The notes beneath the pieces were generated by a model. The model ran no database searches, had not been told where the DNA came from, and was given only the letters and a program-made list of their open reading frames with translations. DNA of 64,000 nt from DATKPA01 sp051955985 (GTDB taxonomy: Bacteria; Planctomycetota; Phycisphaerae; WQYP01): positions 9,482 through 73,481 of the forward strand of contig JBQCGD010000192.1 of the NCBI GenBank assembly GCA_051955985.1, read 5' to 3'. Below are positions 58,169-64,000 of this stretch, one piece after another (position 1 is the first letter of the stretch; each line of letters begins with the position of its first letter). The translations under genes were made by a program, and so were the position numbers.

Positions 58169-61100
58169 TTACGAGCAGCCGAGGCTCGCGCCGCAGTTCA
58201 GGCACTTGTAGCAGGAGCCGTTGCGGATGGTGATGCTGCCGCAGGTGCAGGTCGGGGCGTCGCCCATCATGCGGGCGGTCTGCTGCGAGAGGGCGTCGAA
58301 CTTCGGCGTTTCCATCAGGAGTTCTTTGCGGGAGCCGGTCAGCACCGTCGTGCCGCCGTTGGAGTGCCCGTTGCCACCATTCGAATGGCCATTGCCGCCG
58401 TTCGAAAAAGTGGGGCCTCCGTGCCCCGCAGCGGCTTCGCGGACGATTTCTCGTTCGCTCGAGCCGTTGCCGCCACTTCCGTGGCCACTGTTGTCTTCGG
58501 GGGTAATCGCGGTCGCCGTTTCGATGGCGTTCATCGCGCTTTCCCGCTTCGGTGCGTTCGCCGCGCGGTAGCCCGGGATGAACTGCATGCCCATCCAGCG
58601 GACGACATAGTCGATGAAGCTCTTGGCGAACGGAATATCCGGGTTCATGGTCATGCCCGCCGGTTCGAAACGCATGTGTTCGAACTTCCGGACGATCGCA
58701 TCGACCGGCACGCCGTACTGCAGGTTGAGGGAGATCAGCGTGGCGACCGTGTCCATCAGGCCGCCGATCGTGGAGCCCTGTTTGGCCATGACGATGAAGA
58801 CCTCGCCGGGAGTGCCGTCTTCAAAAAGGCCGACCGTGATGTAGCCCTCGTGGCCGCAGATGTCGAACTTGTGGGTGATCGAGGTGCGGGTGTCGGGCAG
58901 GCGGCGGCGGAGGGGACGTTCGACGATTTTGACGACGATCTTCTCCACCGGTTCGACCGCACGCGCGGGTTCAGCCTGCGCAACTTTCGCAGGCGCGGCC
59001 GTAGGGTTTTCAGCCGCCTTCGGCGCTTCGGCCTTCAACGTGTCGAGTTCCTGATCGTCGGACGCGTCGTCATCGCTGGTGCTGTTCAGCGGCTGGCTCA
59101 ACTTCGACCCGTCGCGATAAAGGGCGACGGCCTTCAGGGAGAGCTTCCAGGAATCCATGTACGCTTCTTCGATGTCTCCGACGGAGACTTCGTTCGGCAT
59201 GTTGATGGTCTTGGAAATCGCGCCGGAGATGAACGGCTGCGCCGCCGCCATCATCTTGATGTGCCCGCTGTGGTGGATGAAACGCTTGCCCTTCCGACCG
59301 CACTTGTTGGCACAGTCGAAGACGGCAAGGTGTTCGTCCTTGAGGTGGGGAGCGCCTTCAACCGTTTGCGTCCCGCAGATGTGCTCGTTCGCTTCACGGA
59401 TCTGTTTCTTCGTGAAGCCGAGGGCCTGAAGGAGGTTGAAGTTGGGGGCCTGCCACTGTTCTTTGGCGAATCCGAGACGTTGCATCGTGGATTCGCCAAG
59501 GGACCATGGAGAAAAGGCGAAGGCCAGCTCGAAAACTGAAGGCAGGCAAGCCTCAGTCTTTGCTAGTTCTTCATCCGTGAAGCCCTTCGCCTTTAAGGCC
59601 TCCATGTTGATGTGAGGCGCGCCCTTGAGGGTGAGCGTGCCCATCACGTACGTCAGAATATCCTTGATCTGGGTTTCGGAGTAACCGAGGTTCCGCAGGG
59701 CGGGCTCGACCGATTGATTTGCGATTTTGAAGTAGCCGCCGCCGGCGAGTTTTTTGAATTTGACCAGAGCGAAGTCAGGTTCGACTCCGGTGGTGTCACA
59801 GTCCATCAGAAGGCCGATGGTCCCGGTGGGAGCGATCACAGTTGTCTGGGCGTTTCTATAACCGTGTTTTTCACCCAGTGCAAGGGCGCGATCCCAAGTT
59901 TCGCGCGCCGCGTGCAGCAAGCCGATGGTGTTGGGATGTTTACCATTAAATTTTGCCGCATCGATCGCCATCGGTTCCACCGTGAGCGATTCGTATTCGC
60001 CGCTGTTGTACGAGGCTGCGCGGTGGTTGCGGATCACGCGGAGCATGTCCTCGCGGTTTTTGGCGAAGCCGGGGAAGGGGCCGTGTTCCTTGGCCATCTC
60101 GGCGGAAGTCGCGTAGGACTCGCCGGTCATGATGGCGGTGACGGCGCCGCAGACGGCGCGGGCGGTGTCGGAATCGTACGGGATGCCGGAGACCATCAGC
60201 ATCGTGCCGATGTTGGCGTAGCCGAGGCCGAGGGTGCGGTACTCGTAGGAGAGCTGCGCGATTTCCTTCGACGGATAGGCGGCCATCAACACGGAGATTT
60301 CGAGGACCATCGTCCAGAGACGGCAGGCGTGCTTGAAGCCGTCGATGTCGAACTGGCGGGTTTTCTCGTTGAACAACTTCATCAGGTTGATGGAGGCGAG
60401 GTTGCAGGCGGTGTTGTCGAGGAACATGTACTCGCTGCAGGGGTTGCTCGCGTTGATGCGGCCGGACTGCGGGCAGGTGTGCCATTCGTTGATGGTGTCG
60501 TCGAACTGGACGCCGGGGTCGGCGCAACGCCAGGCGGCGTACCCGACCTGCTTCCACAAGTCGCGGGCCTTGAGGGTCTTGTGCACCTTGTTCTTGGTGC
60601 GCTTCATGAGGTCCCAGTCGCCATCTTCTTCGACGGCCTTGATGAACTTGTTGTTCACGCGGACGGAGTTGTTGGAGTTCTGGCCGGAGACGGTGGCGTA
60701 GGCTTCGCCGTTGAAGTCGTAATCGAGCTTCAACTTCATCTTTTTCGCCAGTTCCTGCTGTTCCTTGGGTAAGTGCTTGAGGCCTTCGACGAGGCAGGCG
60801 ACCTTGATTTCTTCGCGGACTTTCCAGTTGATGAAATCTTCGATGTCGGGGTGATCGAGGTCGAGGCAGCACATCTTGGCGGCGCGGCGGGTCGTGCCGC
60901 CGGACTTGATAGCGCCGGCGGCTCGGTCGCCGATTTTCAGGAAGCTCATGAGGCCGGAGGACTTACCGCCGCCGGAGAGGGATTCATTTTCGCCGCGGAC
61001 CTTGGAGAAGTTGGTGCCGGTGCCGGAGCCATATTTGAAGAGGCGGGCTTCGCGGGTCCAGAGGTCCATGATGCCGCCCTCGTTGACGAGGTCGTCATCG

Positions 61101-61663
61101 ACGGACTGGATGAAGCAGGCATGGGGCTGGGGGTGGGTGTAGGCATCCTTGGTTTGTTCGAGTTTGCCGGTGGCGGGGTTGACGTGCCAGTGGCCTTGCG
61201 AGGGGCCGGTCAAGCCATAAGCGTAGTTGAGGCCAGTATTAAACCACTGCGGCGAGTTGGGGGCGGCCATCTGGGTGAGGAGCATGTAGGCCATCTCATC
61301 GTAGAAGGCCTGGGCGTCGGCGTCGGTGTCGAAGTAGCCGTACTGTTTGCCCCAGTGGGTCCAACAGCCGGCGAGGCGGTGGACGACTTGTTTGACGGAG
61401 CGTTCGGGGCCGGTTTTTTGTTGGCCGTTTTCGTCGAGGATGGGGGCGCCGTTTTCCGCGACCTGGGGGACGCCGGCTTTTCTAAAGTATTTGCTGACGA
61501 CGATATCGGTTGCGAGTTGACTCCAATCAGCGGGGATCTCGGCGTCTTTCATTTCGAAGACGGTCGAGCCGTCGGTGTGGGAAATTTTGGAGGTGCGTTT
61601 GGACCACTGGATGGTGGAGAAAACGTCAACGCCTGCCTTGGTGAATCGCCGTGTGATTTTCAT
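58169..61663 (-). CDS. nrdJ: Adenosylcobalamin-dependent (class II) ribonucleotide reductase
   Basis: The 1164-residue enzyme reduces ribonucleotides to deoxyribonucleotides. It shows the class II landmarks GSGTGTNFSKVRGE, NASNPCSEYMFLDNTACNLASINLM (active-site region), IAPTGTIGLLMDCDTTGVEPDF and a C-terminal TSITHKFDICGHEGYITVGL domain. It ends in a Cys-rich tail (CTCGSITIRNGSCYKCLNCG) thought to act in thiol exchange or zinc binding. A low-complexity linker with SNGGNGH repeats (about 1085-1110) precedes the tail. It needs B12 but no oxygen. It lies downstream of dcd with a shared upstream regulatory region. The part 59530-60000 has relaxed codon use. Confidence 0.97.
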   Translation of the reverse strand: MKITRRFTKAGVDVFSTIQWSKRTSKISHTDGSTVFEMKDAEIPADWSQLATDIVVSKYFRKAGVPQVAENGAPILDENGQQKTGPERSVKQVVHRLAGCWTHWGKQYGYFDTDADAQAFYDEMAYMLLTQMAAPNSPQWFNTGLNYAYGLTGPSQGHWHVNPATGKLEQTKDAYTHPQPHACFIQSVDDDLVNEGGIMDLWTREARLFKYGSGTGTNFSKVRGENESLSGGGKSSGLMSFLKIGDRAAGAIKSGGTTRRAAKMCCLDLDHPDIEDFINWKVREEIKVACLVEGLKHLPKEQQELAKKMKLKLDYDFNGEAYATVSGQNSNNSVRVNNKFIKAVEEDGDWDLMKRTKNKVHKTLKARDLWKQVGYAAWRCADPGVQFDDTINEWHTCPQSGRINASNPCSEYMFLDNTACNLASINLMKLFNEKTRQFDIDGFKHACRLWTMVLEISVLMAAYPSKEIAQLSYEYRTLGLGYANIGTMLMVSGIPYDSDTARAVCGAVTAIMTGESYATSAEMAKEHGPFPGFAKNREDMLRVIRNHRAASYNSGEYESLTVEPMAIDAAKFNGKHPNTIGLLHAARETWDRALALGEKHGYRNAQTTVIAPTGTIGLLMDCDTTGVEPDFALVKFKKLAGGGYFKIANQSVEPALRNLGYSETQIKDILTYVMGTLTLKGAPHINMEALKAKGFTDEELAKTEACLPSVFELAFAFSPWSLGESTMQRLGFAKEQWQAPNFNLLQALGFTKKQIREANEHICGTQTVEGAPHLKDEHLAVFDCANKCGRKGKRFIHHSGHIKMMAAAQPFISGAISKTINMPNEVSVGDIEEAYMDSWKLSLKAVALYRDGSKLSQPLNSTSDDDASDDQELDTLKAEAPKAAENPTAAPAKVAQAEPARAVEPVEKIVVKIVERPLRRRLPDTRTSITHKFDICGHEGYITVGLFEDGTPGEVFIVMAKQGSTIGGLMDTVATLISLNLQYGVPVDAIVRKFEHMRFEPAGMTMNPDIPFAKSFIDYVVRWMGMQFIPGYRAANAPKRESAMNAIETATAITPEDNSGHGSGGNGSSEREIVREAAAGHGGPTFSNGGNGHSNGGNGHSNGGTTVLTGSRKELLMETPKFDALSQQTARMMGDAPTCTCGSITIRNGSCYKCLNCGASLGCS

Positions 61664-61700
61664 TTGCCTGCTCCTAAGCTTCCATGCAGACCACTTTGGC

Positions 61701-61723
61701 GTCGCTGTTGCCCTCGCAGCGAC
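61701..61723. promoter_or_regulatory. Stem-loop in nrdJ leader
   Basis: GTCGCTG-TTGCCCTCG-CAGCGAC lies 38-60 bases before the nrdJ start, in the 233-base gap after dcd. I looked for the conserved B12-box of cobalamin riboswitches in this gap and did not find it, so the hairpin is reported only as a possible leader structure. Confidence 0.4.
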
Positions 61724-61896
61724 GCATACAACCTTCCGTGTCTTCGGCCTTTATGTACGGGGGCGCGACGACACAGAAACCAAATGGCCTTACCTGATCC
61801 GTCAGGGTTGGCCGACCGCTCTATCCTCTTCCGCTCGTTCTACCTTGTCGCCAGAAATGCTCCGCCCCGGCGACGGTGGGGGTTGTCCTTAAGTTC

Positions 61897-62451
61897 TTAA
61901 TCTACCTTGGGTAGCGTTAAGCCTGGTTGGTCCTGATATTTGCCTTTTTTGTCGGCGTAGCTGCGGGCACAGACCTCTTCGCCGCGGAAGAAGAGGATCT
62001 GGGCGATGCCTTCATTGGCATAAATCTTGGCGGGGAGTGGGGTTGTGTTGGAGATTTCGATCGTGATTTTGCCTTTCCACTCGGGTTCGAGCGGGGTGAC
62101 GTTGACGATGATGCCGCAGCGGGCGTAGGTGGATTTTCCGACGCAGACGCAGAGGATGTCGCGTGGGATTTCGAAGTATTCGACGGTTTCGCAGAGGGCG
62201 AAGCTGTTGGGGGGAATGAGGATATAGCCTTTTTGGGCGGCATCCACATCGACGAAGGATTGGGGGTCGAAGGATTTGGGGTCGACGATGGAGGAGTTGA
62301 CGTTGGTGAAGATTTTGAAGTGGGTACCGACGCGGACGTCGTAGCCGTAGGAAGTGACGCCGTAACTAATGGCCCCGGCACGTTTTGCATTTTTTTCGAA
62401 GGGGACGATTTTGACGTCGCGTTCGATTTGGTTGTCGGAGAGGATACCCAT
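61897..62451 (-). CDS. dcd: dCTP deaminase
   Basis: The 184-residue trimeric deaminase converts dCTP to dUTP for thymidylate synthesis. Motifs include SYGYDVRVG, PPNSFALCETVEYFEIP, GKSTYARCGI and VTPLEPEWKGKITIEISNTTPLPAKIY (catalytic Glu and substrate contacts), then IAQILFFRGEE. ATG at 62451 fits the family start (MGILSDNQIER); an upstream TTG at 62460 is possible. It lies 233 bases before nrdJ on the same strand, so the two probably form a dNTP supply operon under the promoter at 62626-62653. Confidence 0.95.
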   Translation of the reverse strand: MGILSDNQIERDVKIVPFEKNAKRAGAISYGVTSYGYDVRVGTHFKIFTNVNSSIVDPKSFDPQSFVDVDAAQKGYILIPPNSFALCETVEYFEIPRDILCVCVGKSTYARCGIIVNVTPLEPEWKGKITIEISNTTPLPAKIYANEGIAQILFFRGEEVCARSYADKKGKYQDQPGLTLPKVD

Positions 62452-62472
62452 GGGGCTCAAGCACTCACAAAG

Positions 62473-62490
62473 AGACGTGCGGGCACGTCT
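62473..62490. promoter_or_regulatory. Perfect hairpin in dcd 5' leader
   Basis: AGACGTGC pairs with GCACGTCT (62473-62480 and 62483-62490), 22-39 bases before the dcd ATG. It may limit ribosome access or mark the leader. On the + strand TAGTTTTGTCTT follows, but no + strand gene ends here. Confidence 0.45.
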
Positions 62491-62625
62491 TAGTTTTGTC
62501 TTAACACATTGCGCGGGCGGCGGTTAGGCCGCCAGAACTCGGGGGGAAGCATCCGTGGATCCCCGTTGAATTCCGGCCCCGGTAGTTATCGGGACTTCAA
62601 AGCTCTGTCCTTGAGCGATTGCCAA

Positions 62626-62653
62626 ACGATACCACTATATCTGGTGGTGTCAA
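62626..62653 (-). promoter_or_regulatory. Predicted dcd-nrdJ promoter with NrdR-like box between -35 and -10
   Basis: On the minus strand, TTGACA (complement of 62648-62653) is a perfect -35. Then come 16 bases and TATCGT (complement of 62626-62631), a fair -10. The 16-base spacer is exactly the NrdR-like box at 62632-62647. A repressor bound there would block RNA polymerase. The promoter lies about 175 bases before the dcd start. Confidence 0.65.
62632..62647. promoter_or_regulatory. NrdR-like box 1
   Basis: CCACTATATCTGGTGG agrees with the known NrdR consensus (ACACwATATATwGTGT) at about 12 of 16 positions, including the central ACTATAT and GTG. It lies inside the predicted promoter spacer. 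Confidence 0.65.
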
Positions 62654-62662
62654 CGGGGGTCT

Positions 62663-62678
62663 TCACTAAATCTTGATA
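62663..62678. promoter_or_regulatory. NrdR-like box 2
   Basis: TCACTAAATCTTGATA is a weaker match, but it begins exactly 31 bases after box 1. Paired NrdR boxes are known to be spaced by about three helical turns (31-32 bases), which is the main support. Confidence 0.55.
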
Positions 62679-62684
62679 GACAAG

Positions 62685-62693
62685 TTATCCACA
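62685..62693 (+). promoter_or_regulatory. Perfect DnaA box upstream of dcd-nrdJ promoter
   Basis: TTATCCACA matches the strict DnaA box. It lies 32 bases upstream of the predicted -35 of the dcd-nrdJ promoter, next to the NrdR-like boxes. DnaA boxes regulate nrdAB in E. coli. I found no second perfect box nearby, so this is not presented as an origin. Confidence 0.55.
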
Positions 62694-62870
62694 TTCTAAC
62701 CACCGGTTGTTCGGGCACTTGTGGTATCGCAAGGCGGATACCTCTATGGGTAGTGGGTGGATTTTTCTGAAAAGATCGCGATTCTCCGGGGAATTATAGG
62801 CCTGAGGTTGTAAGTTATTGTCGGGCAGAGGGATGCGGATGAGGTGCAGGCGTGCTATGATGACCGCGAC

Positions 62871-64000
62871 ATGGTGACAGAATTAGCGCAGTCGAAATAC
62901 AAGATGATGCTGCCCTCTTCGGGGTTGCACCACAAGCTATTGGGGTGGTTTGATTTGGCGAAGCGGGAGATGCCGTGGCGGGAGACGCGGGATCCGTATG
63001 CGATCTGGCTGTCGGAGACGATGCTGCAGCAGACGCAGGTGGAGACGGTTAAACCCTATTACCGCAAGTTCTTAGAGCGGTTTCCGACGGTTGCGGATTT
63101 GGCGCGGGCGGAGCTGGAGGAGGTGCTGGCGATGTGGGCGGGGTTGGGTTACTACAGGCGGGCGAAGCACTTGCACCTGGCGGCGAGGGAGATGGTGGCG
63201 AAGCATGGGGGGAAGGTGCCGGGGAGTTTTGAGTCGCTTGTAAGCCTGCCTGGGGTAGGACGTTACACGGCGGGGGCGGTGGGGAGCATTGCGTTTGGGT
63301 TGCCGGTGGCGGTGGTGGATGGGAATGTGATGCGGGTGGTGGCGCGGTTGACGGGGTTTGATGGGGATGTGGCGGATCCGAAGAATGCGGGTTTTTTCTG
63401 GGGGGTGATGGAGGGGATACTAGCGGGCCTGAGGGGGGAGAGTGAGGGGCGCGCAGGGGGTGGAAAAGGGAGTAAACAGGGGGTCATGAAGGGTCATTCG
63501 GGGGCGGAAAGGGGTCGATTGGGGAGGAAAAGTGCGCGGTGGGAGGAGGAAAGTGAAGGTTTTGGAAGAGTTCGGGAGGAGGTTGAGGGGGCGCTCGCCC
63601 CCAGGTATGGGGATTTGAACCAGGCGGTGATGGAGTTGGGGGCGACGGTGTGTACCCCCCCACCGAGTGTGCCGGCGTGTTTGGTGTGTCCGGTTCGGGC
63701 GTGGTACCGGGCGTGTGCGGGGGGGCGGGTGATGGAGTTGCCGGTGAAGAGGAAGAAGGGGGAGACGCCGGTGGTGCGGGGGGTGGCGGTGGTTGTGGTG
63801 AGAAGTCAGGAGAGAGGAGTCGGTAGTCAGAAGGAAGAGAGGGAGAAGCAAGAATCAAGAATTAAGAATCAAGAAGTGTTGCTGGTGAAGCGGCCGATGG
63901 GTGGGGTTTGGGAGGGGATGTGGGAGTTTCCGGTGGTGGCGGGTGGGGGTTCGGGGGAGGAGGGGGACGCGTTGCGGCGGGGTGAGGGGGGACACGGAGT
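62871..64000 (+). CDS. mutY: A/G-specific adenine glycosylase, 3' end cut by window edge
   Basis: The frame stays open from ATG 62871 to the window end (376 codons). It has WLSETMLQQTQVETV (catalytic Glu), LVSLPGVGRYTAGAV (helix-hairpin-helix), VVDGNVMRVVAR (catalytic Asp), GDLNQAVMELGATVC and a MutT-like C-terminal domain beginning VWEGMWEFP. MutY removes adenine opposite 8-oxoguanine. Two insertions are visible: about residues 186-241, Gly/Arg/Glu-rich, and about 314-336, encoded partly by the CAAGAATC repeat. The iron-sulfur motif spacing is also unusual. Nearly all codons end in G. Identification is strong. Confidence 0.92.
   Translation, partial: MVTELAQSKYKMMLPSSGLHHKLLGWFDLAKREMPWRETRDPYAIWLSETMLQQTQVETVKPYYRKFLERFPTVADLARAELEEVLAMWAGLGYYRRAKHLHLAAREMVAKHGGKVPGSFESLVSLPGVGRYTAGAVGSIAFGLPVAVVDGNVMRVVARLTGFDGDVADPKNAGFFWGVMEGILAGLRGESEGRAGGGKGSKQGVMKGHSGAERGRLGRKSARWEEESEGFGRVREEVEGALAPRYGDLNQAVMELGATVCTPPPSVPACLVCPVRAWYRACAGGRVMELPVKRKKGETPVVRGVAVVVVRSQERGVGSQKEEREKQESRIKNQEVLLVKRPMGGVWEGMWEFPVVAGGGSGEEGDALRRGEGGHG
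63849..63876. repeat. CAAGAATCAAG short-period repeat read as MutY sequence
   Basis: CAAGAATCAAGAATTAAGAATCAAGAAG repeats the unit found between genes at 38246-38280. Here it is in frame within mutY and gives KQESRIKNQE in a loop before the MutT-like domain. Confidence 0.8.

Noticed and set aside
61664..61896. Cobalamin riboswitch upstream of nrdJ
   Set aside because: B12 dependence made it likely, but I could not find the conserved B12-box core. A covariance-model search of 61664-61896 on the minus strand would settle it.
62600..62720. Chromosomal replication origin
   Set aside because: Only one perfect DnaA box, no AT-rich unwinding region, and none of dnaA, dnaN or gyrB nearby. The promoter explanation is simpler.

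Overview
The window is 64 kb of high-GC bacterial chromosome with dense, largely conserved-family genes and no sign of phage, transposons, plasmid functions, CRISPR or RNA genes. The gene content points to a Gram-negative-type bacterium, most likely Planctomycetota and perhaps class Phycisphaerae. The clues are an exported pectate-lyase-like protein with dockerin-like repeats and a PEP-CTERM-like tail, two BBP2-type beta-barrel porins, a full bacillithiol-type thiol locus, a class II ribonucleotide reductase and many Tat or lipoprotein leaders. This is inference from gene content only.

Layout. 0.0-1.8 kb: ribosomal/replication block rpsF-ssb-rplI on the minus strand, with rpsR missing. 2.5-5.5 kb: two paralogous outer-membrane porins. 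6.1-6.6 kb: a YqeY protein. 6.7-12.4 kb: surface-glycan locus (GT2, a nucleotidyltransferase-kinase fusion, HAD phosphatase, nucleotidyltransferase, acetyltransferase, convergent GT4). 12.5-17.1 kb: unknown proteins and two large SPFH membrane proteins. 17.3-19.9 kb: two-subunit molybdenum hydroxylase. 20.0-27.6 kb: a tightly coupled run of DUF2911 protein, large PIG-L protein, small membrane protein, SSS symporter, short BshC-like protein, BshB1 and BshA. 27.6-30.2 kb and 35.4-37.1 kb: two-component systems. 30.5-34.5 kb: a heterodimeric-type ABC exporter pair. 34.5-35.3 kb: rhomboid-like protein lacking the protease motif. 37.2-48.2 kb: amidohydrolase, OmpA lipoprotein, methyltransferase, MFS transporter, pectate-lyase-like protein, alginate-lyase-like protein and exported unknowns, suggesting polysaccharide use. 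48.2-55.0 kb: MoxR ATPase, TatD, hybrid kinase, RecN, OmpR-type regulator. 55.2-58.0 kb: a three-gene unit of membrane protein, ATP-grasp ligase and unknown. 58.2-62.5 kb: nrdJ and dcd, with a promoter carrying a well-spaced pair of NrdR-like boxes and a perfect DnaA box. 62.9-64.0 kb: mutY, cut by the window edge.

Three features cut across the annotation. First, strand composition: the + strand is strongly G-rich in roughly 0-24 kb and 61-64 kb and strongly C-rich in roughly 30-48 kb, whichever strand the genes lie on, so third codon positions flip between G and C. Second, short-period intergenic repeats of several sequence families sit at many gene borders, and at two places they are read as protein (the GT4 C-terminus and a MutY loop). 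Third, at least two genes (the SSS symporter and nrdJ) contain internal patches of relaxed codon use, as if they were compositional mosaics. The most interesting biology is the thiol locus with a half-length BshC-like protein, the dNTP promoter with NrdR-like and DnaA sites, and the ATP-grasp/membrane-protein unit.
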